Notes under the pieces: generated by a model
What the model was told of the DNA's origin: nothing
The model's database searches: none
What the model saw: only the letters and a program-made list of their open reading frames with translations
Source: Trueperaceae bacterium
Lineage (GTDB): Bacteria > Deinococcota > Deinococci > Deinococcales > Trueperaceae
Assembly (NCBI GenBank): GCA_011390455.1
Contig: JAABSI010000020.1
Location: 1-38,806 of the forward strand
Reading direction: 5' to 3'
DNA length: 38,806 bases
Part shown: in pieces, positions 23,176 to 31,299 of the stretch
Layout: each line of letters begins with the position of its first letter
Position numbering within the stretch: position 1 is the stretch's first letter
Position numbers and translations under genes: made by a program

Positions 23176-24278
23176 CGCGGGCGCGGCACGCGCGGCGCGC
23201 GCCAGGCCTCGCCGCGGTCGTGGGCGCCGTGGTGGCCGCCAACGTCCGGCGCCTGGTGCGCGACCCCATCGGGATGGCCTTCGTCTTCGTGGTGCCCTTC
23301 GTGTTGATCCTGGTGGTGGGGGTCACCGTTCCCGACGCCGACGCGCCGCGGCCGCTCGGGTACGTCGCGGGGGCCGGCGTCCCCGCGGCGCTGGAGGCGC
23401 GGCTGCGGGAGGACCCGAAGCTCCGGACGGTGGCCTACCCCGACGTGGACGCCTTGGCCGGCGCGGTCCGGCGGGGCCACGTGGCCGCGGGCGCCTCGAC
23501 CGCCCTGGACCCGGCAGGCGCCCTCGAGGTCGTCTGGTGGACCGACCCGGGGCGGGCGCCCGATCCGGCCCTGCGCGCGGCGGTCGTCGTGGCGGTCGCC
23601 GAGGCGTCCGGACCGACCGCGTCCACCCCGCCGATGGCCGTCGCCGAACGCACGATCGGCGGCGCCGGCGCCCCGGTCACCGGCGGCTTCGCGCGGGCGG
23701 CCCCGGCGTACCTCATCCTCTTCGTCTTCCTGAACACCCTGGTGGCGGCCTGGGGGCTGCCCGCCGACCGGGCCTCCGGGGTCGCGCAGCGCGCGCACGC
23801 GAGCCCGACCGGGGCAGGGGCGCTCCTGGCGGGCGAGGTCGGCTACCGGTTCGGGCTGGCGGTGGTGCAGGCGCTCGTGGTGATCGCCGTCGGGGCGCTG
23901 CTCTTCGGCGTCTCCTGGGGCGACCCGTGGGCGGTCGCGGCGATCGTCGCCGCCTTCGCGGCGCTGTCGGCCGCAGCGTCGGTGGCGCTCGGCTCCTGGG
24001 CGCGGACCCCGGAGCAGGTCACCTCGTTCGCGCCGCTGCTCGGGATCGCGCTGGCGATGCTCGGCGGCTGCATGTGGCCGCTCGAGGCGATGGGGCCCAC
24101 GCTCCGCGCGGTCGCCGGGGCGGTGCCGCATGCCTACGCGGTCGAGGCCTTCCAGGAGGTGATCGGGGGCGGGGCCGGGCTCGCCGACGTCGGACCGCAG
24201 CTCGCCGCGCTCCTCGCCTTCGGCCTCGGCTTCGCGGCGCTCGCGGGGCTCGCGCACCGGCGGTCGGCGCGCGGCTGA
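23172..24278 (+). CDS. ABC-2 exporter permease, second subunit
   Basis: A 368-residue paralogue of the preceding permease with the same layout: a helix near residues 28-46, an external segment, then five or six C-terminal helices including FGVSWGDPWAVAAIVAAF. PLEAMGPTLRAVAGAVPHAYAVEAF matches the conserved end of ABC-2 permeases. It starts at GTG 23172 (GTGA overlap). A hairpin follows the operon. Confidence 0.9.
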   Translation: MTRARHARRAPGLAAVVGAVVAANVRRLVRDPIGMAFVFVVPFVLILVVGVTVPDADAPRPLGYVAGAGVPAALEARLREDPKLRTVAYPDVDALAGAVRRGHVAAGASTALDPAGALEVVWWTDPGRAPDPALRAAVVVAVAEASGPTASTPPMAVAERTIGGAGAPVTGGFARAAPAYLILFVFLNTLVAAWGLPADRASGVAQRAHASPTGAGALLAGEVGYRFGLAVVQALVVIAVGALLFGVSWGDPWAVAAIVAAFAALSAAASVALGSWARTPEQVTSFAPLLGIALAMLGGCMWPLEAMGPTLRAVAGAVPHAYAVEAFQEVIGGGAGLADVGPQLAALLAFGLGFAALAGLAHRRSARG

Positions 24279-24312
24279 AGCGACGCGGCCGAGCCGCGCC
24301 GCCGAACGAGGA

Positions 24313-24340
24313 GGGGCGCCCGGTTCCGACCGGGCGCCCC
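24313..24340. terminator. Bidirectional terminator-like hairpin
   Basis: A perfect 12-base stem (GGGGCGCCCGGT / ACCGGGCGCCCC) with a TCCG tetraloop lies between the convergent exporter operon and enoyl-CoA hydratase gene. There is no T tract on either side, so Rho independence is uncertain. Confidence 0.6.
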
Positions 24341-24369
24341 GTCGCGTGGCGCGGTGCCGTCGGCCGGCC

Positions 24370-25176
<807 letters not shown>

Positions 25177-25196
25177 CGGGGTTCCCTCCTGGGCGC

Positions 25197-25925
25197 TCAT
25201 CGCGCCGCCTCCGCCGCGGTCAGGTCGACCATCGCGTCGAGCGTCATGCGCGTCATGCGCGCCACGCCGTCGGCGAGCACCTCCGGCGGCACGAACTCGG
25301 GGTCGCCGATGCGGTTGCTCGCCACCAGCGCGCAGCCCGCGCGCACCCCGCGCAGCGCGCCGAGCAGGAACAGGGCGCTCGCCTCCATCTCGATGGCGAG
25401 CACGCCGCGCGACCGCAGCTCGGGGACGTGCTCGGGCGAGGTGGCGTAGAAGGCGTCCTCGGTCTGGATGAGGCCGACGTGGGGCGGCGTGCCGAGCGCC
25501 CGCCCCGCGTCGACCAGCGCGCGGACGATGCCGGCGTCGGCGGTGGGCGCGTAGGCGGCGCCGCGAAGGTACTGGCGGGTGGTGCCGTCGTTGGGGACCG
25601 CCGAGGCGGCGACGATCAGGTCGCCCGGCGCGACCGCGTCGGCGACGATGCCGGCCGTGCCGACGCGCACCAGCGTCGTGGCGCCGAGGTTGACGAGCTC
25701 CTCGACGACGATCGCCAGGCTGGGGCACCCCATGCCGGTCGCCTGCACGCTCACGCGCAGGCCGCGGTAGGTGCCGGTGAAGCCCAGCAGCTGGCGGTGG
25801 TCGGTGTAAAGGACGGGGTCGTCGAAGAACTCCTCGGCGATCCGCCGCGCGCGGTTGGGGTCGCCGGGCAGCAGGACGACGTCGGCGACGTCGCCGGGTT
25901 GGGCGTGCACGTGGAGCTGGCTCAC
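25197..25925 (-). CDS. Purine nucleoside phosphorylase (DeoD-like)
   Basis: A 242-residue enzyme of the PNP/UDP phosphorylase family. It has LLPGDPNRARRIAEEF (phosphate-binding Gly-Asp-Pro-x-Arg), SVQATGMGCPSLAIVVEEL, LVRVGTAGIV and IEMEASALF (ribose-binding Met-Glu). It cleaves nucleosides with phosphate to base and ribose-1-phosphate; uridine versus purine preference cannot be read with certainty. GTG 25925 is six bases after TATCGT. The frame continues upstream without family similarity. The downstream hydratase is probably in the same operon. Confidence 0.9.
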   Translation of the reverse strand: MSQLHVHAQPGDVADVVLLPGDPNRARRIAEEFFDDPVLYTDHRQLLGFTGTYRGLRVSVQATGMGCPSLAIVVEELVNLGATTLVRVGTAGIVADAVAPGDLIVAASAVPNDGTTRQYLRGAAYAPTADAGIVRALVDAGRALGTPPHVGLIQTEDAFYATSPEHVPELRSRGVLAIEMEASALFLLGALRGVRAGCALVASNRIGDPEFVPPEVLADGVARMTRMTLDAMVDLTAAEAAR

Positions 25926-25931
25926 GTCGGC

Positions 25932-25937
25932 ACGATA
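25932..25937 (-). promoter_or_regulatory. -10 element of the phosphorylase gene
   Basis: TATCGT on the minus strand with six bases to GTG 25925; leaderless pattern. Confidence 0.5.
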
Positions 25938-25964
25938 CGCCGTGGCGCGCCTCGCCGCCGCTGG

Positions 25965-25970
25965 TAGACT
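25965..25970 (+). promoter_or_regulatory. -10 element of the Roadblock operon
   Basis: TAGACT with six bases to ATG 25977; leaderless pattern. It faces the phosphorylase -10 across a 51-base intergenic region. Confidence 0.5.
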
Positions 25971-25976
25971 CGCCGC

Positions 25977-26351
25977 ATGCCGCGCCTGGAGGACGTACTC
26001 GCCGAGCTCGCCGGGGTGCCCGGCGCCCGCGCCGCCGCCTTCGCGGGGCTCGACGGCCTGCTGGTCGACGAGGTCGCCTCGGCGACCGGCGCGGGCGCCG
26101 CCGTCGACCTCGACGGCGCCGTGGTGGAGCTCACCCACGCCTGGAACGCCGTGCGGCGCGCGAGCACCGAGCATCTGGGCGGCGGCGCCGCCGAGGAGTT
26201 CGTGTTGGCGGGGCCGGGCGGCGTGGTCGTGGCGCGGCTGGTCGCCGCCGACTGGTTCGCCTTCCTGTGGGCCGATCCCGACGTCGACCTGGCGACCGCC
26301 CGGGCCGCGCTGACGCGGGCGGCCGACGCGCTAGCCGAGGTCGTCGCGTGA
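25977..26351 (+). CDS. Roadblock/LC7-like small protein A
   Basis: A 124-residue protein with the helix-strand pattern of Roadblock/LC7 domains: an N-terminal helix (LEDVLAELAGVPGAR), a strand pair (AAAFAGLDGLLVDEV), a central helix and two further strands (EFVLAGPGGVVVARL, DWFAFLWAD). These domains dimerise and often act on small GTPases of the MglA type, none of which is in the window. It overlaps gene B by one base (TGATG), suggesting equimolar synthesis. The assignment is by pattern and not by a diagnostic motif. Confidence 0.6.
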   Translation: MPRLEDVLAELAGVPGARAAAFAGLDGLLVDEVASATGAGAAVDLDGAVVELTHAWNAVRRASTEHLGGGAAEEFVLAGPGGVVVARLVAADWFAFLWADPDVDLATARAALTRAADALAEVVA

Positions 26352-26713
26352 TGGAGCAGATCCTGAACGAGGCGCTCGCCGTACCCGGCGTCACGGCGGC
26401 CGCGGTCGTGAGCGGCGACGGCGACCTGCTGGCGAGCGCCACCCGCGAGCCGCCCGGCTTCGACGACGCCGGCAGCGAGCTGGCCGCGGCGTACGCCGCC
26501 GCGCGGGTCCTGGCCGAGTCGTTGGGCGGCGCCTTGCAGCAGTCGATCCTCGAGTACCGCGGCGGACCGGTCGTCCTGGCCGTGGCGCCGCACCCGACCG
26601 AGGCGCAGCAGGTGAGCGTGCGCGTGCTGGTGCTGCGGCTGCGTTCGCAGCACGACCTCGGACGCGCCCGCTTCGAGCTGCCCCGCCTGCTCGCGGGCAT
26701 CGCCGCGGCCTGA
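26351..26713 (+). CDS. Roadblock/LC7-like small protein B
   Basis: A 120-residue protein starting MEQILNEALAVPGVTAAAVVSGDGDLLAS, the common opening of bacterial Roadblock/LC7 domains (helix then strand-turn-strand). A long central helix (SELAAAYAAARVLAESLGG) and two strands (SILEYRGGPVVLAVA, VRVLVLRL) follow. The ATG at 26351 was chosen from the one-base overlap with gene A and the domain boundary. It probably forms a heterodimer or a functional pair with A. Confidence 0.65.
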   Translation: MEQILNEALAVPGVTAAAVVSGDGDLLASATREPPGFDDAGSELAAAYAAARVLAESLGGALQQSILEYRGGPVVLAVAPHPTEAQQVSVRVLVLRLRSQHDLGRARFELPRLLAGIAAA

Positions 26714-26766
26714 GCCGCGCCGCGCTCCACCCGACGTTCGCTTCACCCGCACCCTGGAGGTGCCCG

Positions 26767-27114
26767 ATGGCCGCCGACGATTCCAACCGTCCGAACCCGC
26801 CCGCCGAAGCCGGCGGCGCCGACCCGCGCCGCACCGTCAAGCTCGAGATCGATCCGGCGGTCGCCCGCGGCGTCTTCGTGAACGCCGCGATCGTCACGCA
26901 CACGAACGATGCGTTCTTCCTCGACCTGGCGCTCGCCTACCCCAACCAGCCGGTCCGGGTGCAGACGCGCGTGATCACCAGCCCGCAGCACGCCAAGGCG
27001 CTGCTGCGCACGCTGGCCGAGAACGTCGCCCGCTACGAGAAGCGCTTCGGCGCCATCCCCGAGCGGCCGCTGCCGCCGCGCCCGAGCGAGGACGCGCCCG
27101 ACACCACGAACTGA
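26767..27114 (+). CDS. DUF3467 protein
   Basis: A 115-residue cytoplasmic protein. A disordered, Pro-rich N-terminus (1-22) is followed by the DUF3467 core: VFVNAAIVTHTNDAFFLDLA and then RVITSPQHAKALLRTLAENVARYEKRFG, and a Pro-rich tail. Function is unknown. ATG 26767 has a good GGAGGTG (26756-26762), so it has its own translation signal 53 bases after protein B. Confidence 0.85.
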   Translation: MAADDSNRPNPPAEAGGADPRRTVKLEIDPAVARGVFVNAAIVTHTNDAFFLDLALAYPNQPVRVQTRVITSPQHAKALLRTLAENVARYEKRFGAIPERPLPPRPSEDAPDTTN

Positions 27115-27152
27115 AGCGCGCGCGACGCCCGTGCTGGGCGGACGGTGGTCTC

Positions 27153-27782
27153 ATGGCCCCGATGCGCGAAACCGTCGTGGCCTACTTCGACTACCTCTGC
27201 CCGTACGCCTGGCGGGGTGCGGAGCTGGCGGAATGGGTCGCGGAGCCGCTCGGCCTGCGCTTCGAGTGGCGGCACTTCAGCCTGATCCAGTGGAACCGGG
27301 TCGCGACCGGGACGGCCGGTCAGGTCTGGAACGAACGGCTCGAGCCCGACGACGCGACCGGCGGCCTCGGCCTGCGCGCCTTCCTGGCCTCGTGCGCCGC
27401 GCGCCACCAGGGCCCCGAAGCCTTCGATCGGTACCGGCTCGCGCTCATGCGGGCGCGCCATCGCGACGGAGCCCCCTTCACCGAGGCGACGCTGATCCAG
27501 GTGGCCGAGGAGGTGGGGCTGCACCTCGCGCGCTTCGAGCGCGACCTCGCCGACCCCGAACTGCGCACCTGCCTCGCCCAGGAGCACCATCGCGCGGCGG
27601 CGCTCGACGTGTTCGGCACCCCCACGTTCGCCTTCGCCGACGGCGGGCTCGCGTACCTGCGGGTCAAGGAGCTGCCCACCGATCAGGACGAAGCCGTGCG
27701 GCTGTTCCGCGCCTACCGCAACCTGCTCCACGAGTTCCCGTACCTCGAGACCGTCCGCCGACCCCGACCGCCCCGCAACTGA
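27153..27782 (+). CDS. DsbA-like thioredoxin-fold protein with CPYA site
   Basis: A 209-residue protein of the DsbA/FrnE/hydroxychromene isomerase superfamily. It has strand-motif VAYFDYLCPYAWRGAEL with a single Cys16 (CPYA), a long helical insertion, and the cis-Pro segment FGTPTFAF. It lacks a signal peptide and the second active-site Cys, so it is probably cytoplasmic and acts with glutathione or bacillithiol-type thiols or as an isomerase; this is inference. Starts at 27153 and 27162 both fit. Confidence 0.8.
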   Translation: MAPMRETVVAYFDYLCPYAWRGAELAEWVAEPLGLRFEWRHFSLIQWNRVATGTAGQVWNERLEPDDATGGLGLRAFLASCAARHQGPEAFDRYRLALMRARHRDGAPFTEATLIQVAEEVGLHLARFERDLADPELRTCLAQEHHRAAALDVFGTPTFAFADGGLAYLRVKELPTDQDEAVRLFRAYRNLLHEFPYLETVRRPRPPRN

Positions 27783-27816
27783 TCCTCGTGTGCGTTCGTG
27801 AACGCCGCGGGGACGG

Positions 27817-27822
27817 TACACT
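27817..27822 (+). promoter_or_regulatory. -10 element of the phosphatase-kinase operon
   Basis: TACACT with six bases to GTG 27829; leaderless pattern. Confidence 0.5.
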
Positions 27823-27828
27823 CGCGGC

Positions 27829-28593
27829 GTGCGAGCGACGCCCATCGTGGGGCACGGGTCCGATGCCGGTCGGGTGCGTCCCCTCAACGAGGATTACCAT
27901 CGGGTCTCGCGGTTCCCGTTGCCGCGCGGTCAGCTCCTGCTGTACGCCGTCGCCGACGGCATGGGGGGCGCCGCGGCCGGCGAGGTGGCGAGCAAGATGG
28001 CCGTCGAGGTGCTCGAGGACGCCTTCCGGCGCTACGTCGAGCAGCTGGCCGAAGGGGTGAAAGTGGTGCCGGTCGGAACCCTGATCGACAAGGCCCTGCG
28101 CCTGGCGAACCGCCGCATCCACACCGCCGCCCAGAGCGAGAACCGCCGCGGGATGGGCACCACGCTCACGTGCGCCGCGCTGCTCGACGACAAGGCGTAC
28201 GTCGGCCACGTCGGCGATTCGCGCGCGTACCTGGTGCGCGGCGGCACCATCTACCAGCTCACCACCGACCACTCATGGGTCGAGGAGCAGCTCGCGAAGG
28301 GGCTCCTGACGCCGGCGGAGGCCGAGGACCACGAGTGGCGCAACCTGATCACGCGGGTCCTCGGGACCCGGCCCCAGGTGGTGCCCGACCTGATCGAGAC
28401 CGACGTGATGCCGGGCGACGTGCTCGTGCTGGCCAGCGACGGCCTGCACGGCCTGGTCAAGCCCGAGGAGATCGTCACCGAGCTCGGCCGCACGCGCGAC
28501 CGCCAGCACGTCGTCGAGTACCTGATCGGGCTGGCGAACGAGCGCGGCGGTCCCGACAACATCACCGTCGTGATCGCGGAGATCCCCTCGTGA
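27829..28593 (+). CDS. PP2C-family protein serine/threonine phosphatase
   Basis: A 254-residue soluble phosphatase with the PP2C/PrpC motifs in order: R-x-x-NED (17-22), ADGMGG (42-47), GTTLTCA, GHVGDSRAYL, the ASDGLHGLV metal motif and GGPDNITVVI. The metal-binding aspartates are present. It should reverse the action of the kinase encoded immediately downstream, with which it overlaps by GTGA. Confidence 0.94.
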   Translation: MRATPIVGHGSDAGRVRPLNEDYHRVSRFPLPRGQLLLYAVADGMGGAAAGEVASKMAVEVLEDAFRRYVEQLAEGVKVVPVGTLIDKALRLANRRIHTAAQSENRRGMGTTLTCAALLDDKAYVGHVGDSRAYLVRGGTIYQLTTDHSWVEEQLAKGLLTPAEAEDHEWRNLITRVLGTRPQVVPDLIETDVMPGDVLVLASDGLHGLVKPEEIVTELGRTRDRQHVVEYLIGLANERGGPDNITVVIAEIPS

Positions 28594-30650
28594 TCTGGGC
28601 GCTGCTGGTCGCCGCGGCGCTGCTGGGCTGGCTGTTGGCCAAGCTCCCGCAGTGGGTGGCGCTCACGGTGCTGGGCCTCTCCGTGATCCTGGCCGCGGGG
28701 AGCTTCTACTTCGGCGGCGTCGAGCGCGCCTCGGGCCCGCTGGTCGTCTACGCCTTGGCCATGGGGCTCCTGGTCCCGGCCGGCACCGTCCTGGTGCGCA
28801 GCTCGCGGGTGGCGCCCTCGTTGCGCAAGCGCGTGCCCGTGGGTGCGCGCGCCCCGATGGAGCAGCGGCGCCGGCGCACGACCACCAAAGGGGGCGGACC
28901 GGGCGTCGTGGTCGCCGGCGACGGCGAGGCGCTCGAGATCCCCGGGTACGAGGTGCTCGAGAAGGTCGGTTCGGGCGGCATGGCGTCGGTGTACCGCGCC
29001 CGCCGCGCCGACGGGCAGATCGTCGCGCTCAAGGTCCCCATGGAGCAGTACGTCGCCGACGCCAAGTTCATCCGCCGCTTCCACCGCGAGGCGGAGGTGG
29101 CGCAGCGCCTGAACCACGTCAACATCGTGCGCACCTTCGAGCACGGCAGCCTCGGCACGCAGCACTTCATGGCCATGGAGTTCGTCGACGGGCGCGCGCT
29201 CGAGGGGTACATCGAGGGGGGCGACCTGACGATCGACCTGTCGGTGCACGTGATGCGCCGCGTCGCCGAGGCGCTCCAGCACATCCACCAGGCCGGCATC
29301 ATCCACCGCGACATCAAGCCTGCGAACGTGATGATCGTGCGCGGTGGCGTGACGGGCGAGGGCGCCGACGTGACCGTGCGCGACGACGCCATCAAGCTGA
29401 TGGACTTCGGCATCGCCGGCGGCAAGGTGCTCTCGCGCCTGACGATGACCGGCGCCCGCGTCGGCACGCCGGTCTACATGTCGCCCGAGCAGGCGCGCGG
29501 CCTCAAGATCGACCACCGCTCCGACATCTACTCGCTGGGGCTGGTGTTCTACGAGATGCTCACCGGCCAGACCGCCTTCAAGGGCGGGTACGAGGCGATC
29601 GTCCACCAGCAGATCTTCCAGACCCCGCCGCCGCCGCGGCAGCTGAACCTCACGGTCCCCAAGGCGCTCGATGCGCTGGTGATGCGCATGATCGCCAAGG
29701 ACCCGGACGAGCGCCCGTCGCTCACCGACGTGATCGACGTCCTCGACACCGCCGACCTCACCTCGATCGGCGGCGAGGAGATCGGCAGCCGCATCGTCCT
29801 GACCGTCAACACCCGCCAGGGCGTGGTGCGCGTGCTCGACACCGAGGGGAACCTGCACCACTCCCTCGGCGACCTGGGGGTGGGGGAGGGCTCGTTCTCG
29901 ACCGCGCCCGTGGCCGTCGCCGTCGACCGCGAGGGGTTCGTCTACACCGCGACCTTCGAGTACCGCGTCGACCAGGAGCAGCACCGCATGCTCCGCAAGC
30001 ACGCGCCCGACGGCACGGTCGTGCTCACCTTCGGCGGGTACGGCATGAAGCCCGGCGAGTTCCTCTACCCGACCGCGATCGCCTGCGCGCCCGACGGCAC
30101 CGTGCTGGTGCTCGACGCCGAGCGCCACGTGATCCAGCGCTTCACGAGCGAGGGCGTCTACCAGACCGGCTTCGGGGGCCGCGGCCCCGGGCAGGGGAGC
30201 TTCAACGACCCGCGCGGCCTGCAGGTGGGCCCGGACGGCAAGGTCTACGTGCTCGACTACGGCAACCGGCAGGTGCAGCGGCTGGCGGCCGACGGCACCT
30301 ACGAGACGCGCTGGGCCTTCCGCCTGGGCGCCGACCAGCCGGGCATGCGGCTGATCGACGGCTTCCACGTGAGCGCCGGCGGCACCCTCTACCTGTCCGA
30401 CGCCACCGGCGGCAAGATCCGCAGCGTCCACGCGGACGGCAAGCTGGGGCCGGTCTTCCAGTTCGAGAAGCTGCAGGGCGAGGCGTCCGACACGCTGCTC
30501 GACCTGGGCACGGACGAGCGCGGCTTCCTGTACGCCGGCCGCCGCGGCGGGCACCTGATCCGCGCCTTCGACGCCGGCGGCAACCTGGTCGAGACGATCG
30601 AGACCTACGCGCCGATCGTCCACATGGTGGTCGACGCGCGGCGGTACTAG
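28590..30650 (+). CDS. Membrane Ser/Thr protein kinase with C-terminal NHL propeller
   Basis: A 686-residue protein. Up to three membrane helices lie within residues 2-69, a basic linker at 70-100, and a Hanks-type kinase domain at about 118-385. The catalytic set is complete: GSGGMASVY (127-135), Lys148, HRDIKPANVM (239-248), DFG (272-274) and MSPEQ. From about 400 to the end are repeated NHL-type blades (DREGFVYTA, APDGTVLVLDA, GPDGKVYVLDYGNRQVQRL). No hydrophobic segment separates kinase from propeller, so both must lie on the same, presumably cytoplasmic, side. It is paired with a PP2C phosphatase. Confidence 0.93.
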   Translation: MIWALLVAAALLGWLLAKLPQWVALTVLGLSVILAAGSFYFGGVERASGPLVVYALAMGLLVPAGTVLVRSSRVAPSLRKRVPVGARAPMEQRRRRTTTKGGGPGVVVAGDGEALEIPGYEVLEKVGSGGMASVYRARRADGQIVALKVPMEQYVADAKFIRRFHREAEVAQRLNHVNIVRTFEHGSLGTQHFMAMEFVDGRALEGYIEGGDLTIDLSVHVMRRVAEALQHIHQAGIIHRDIKPANVMIVRGGVTGEGADVTVRDDAIKLMDFGIAGGKVLSRLTMTGARVGTPVYMSPEQARGLKIDHRSDIYSLGLVFYEMLTGQTAFKGGYEAIVHQQIFQTPPPPRQLNLTVPKALDALVMRMIAKDPDERPSLTDVIDVLDTADLTSIGGEEIGSRIVLTVNTRQGVVRVLDTEGNLHHSLGDLGVGEGSFSTAPVAVAVDREGFVYTATFEYRVDQEQHRMLRKHAPDGTVVLTFGGYGMKPGEFLYPTAIACAPDGTVLVLDAERHVIQRFTSEGVYQTGFGGRGPGQGSFNDPRGLQVGPDGKVYVLDYGNRQVQRLAADGTYETRWAFRLGADQPGMRLIDGFHVSAGGTLYLSDATGGKIRSVHADGKLGPVFQFEKLQGEASDTLLDLGTDERGFLYAGRRGGHLIRAFDAGGNLVETIETYAPIVHMVVDARRY

Positions 30651-30654
30651 CGGC

Positions 30655-31299
30655 CTAGGCTCCGAACGCGCGGAAGAGCAGCTCGATGCCGCCGAGGATG
30701 AGGCGGCGGAAGAAGAGCACGATCGCGCCGGTGATGCCGGTAGCGGACAGCAGGAAGAAGATCACCACGAAGCCGAGCACGCCGAACTGCGCGAGTTGCT
30801 GCACCAAGCGGCGCACCTGCGGCCCGCCCCAGGCCATCGCGGCGCGGGCGCCGTCGAGCGGGAAGACCGGGAACAGGTGGATCACCGCGTGCAGGACCGC
30901 GACGTTGCCGGCGACCGCGAAACCGCTCACGAGCGAGGAGCCGGCGCCCGCCACCGCGAAGGTGGCGGTCAGGAACCACGACACGGTCGCCACGAGCAGG
31001 AAGGCGACCGGTCCGGCGTACCAGACGAGCGCCTCCTTGCGGCCGCGCCCGGGGTAGTTGCGGCCGTTCACCGGCACCTGTCGGGTCCAACCGAAGCCGA
31101 GCAGCAGCAGGAAGAACAGGCCCATGGGCTCCAGATGCGTCTTGGGGTCGAACTGGCCGAAGCCCTGGTACGTGGGGGTGGGGTCGCCGAGGCGTTTGGC
31201 CACCCAGGTCTGGAACATGTTGTGGAAGATGAGCGCCATCACCATGATCAGGCTGGCGACGACGAGGATCGTGGGGTCGGAGAAATAGTTCAGCAGCAT
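30655..31299 (-). CDS. M50 site-2-protease-like membrane protein, HExxH absent
   Basis: A 214-residue multipass protein with the site-2 protease (M50) scaffold. It has LVVASLIMVMALIFHNMFQTWVAKRLGDPTP, then HLEPMGLFFLLLLGFGWTRQVPVNGRNY, and the second motif HLFPVFPLDGAR with its Asp. The zinc motif HExxH reads HNMFQ (26-30): Glu is Asn and the second His is Gln. It is therefore predicted to be proteolytically inactive. The gene overlaps the end of the nucleotidyltransferase gene by ten bases, and GAAGGA gives it a Shine-Dalgarno. It converges on the kinase gene with only four bases between the stops. Confidence 0.82.
   Translation of the reverse strand: MLLNYFSDPTILVVASLIMVMALIFHNMFQTWVAKRLGDPTPTYQGFGQFDPKTHLEPMGLFFLLLLGFGWTRQVPVNGRNYPGRGRKEALVWYAGPVAFLLVATVSWFLTATFAVAGAGSSLVSGFAVAGNVAVLHAVIHLFPVFPLDGARAAMAWGGPQVRRLVQQLAQFGVLGFVVIFFLLSATGITGAIVLFFRRLILGGIELLFRAFGA

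Noticed and set aside
26267..26350. N-terminal extension of Roadblock-like protein B
   Set aside because: The added residues are Arg/Gly-rich shadow of gene A. The domain starts at MEQILNEAL and the one-base overlap sets the start.
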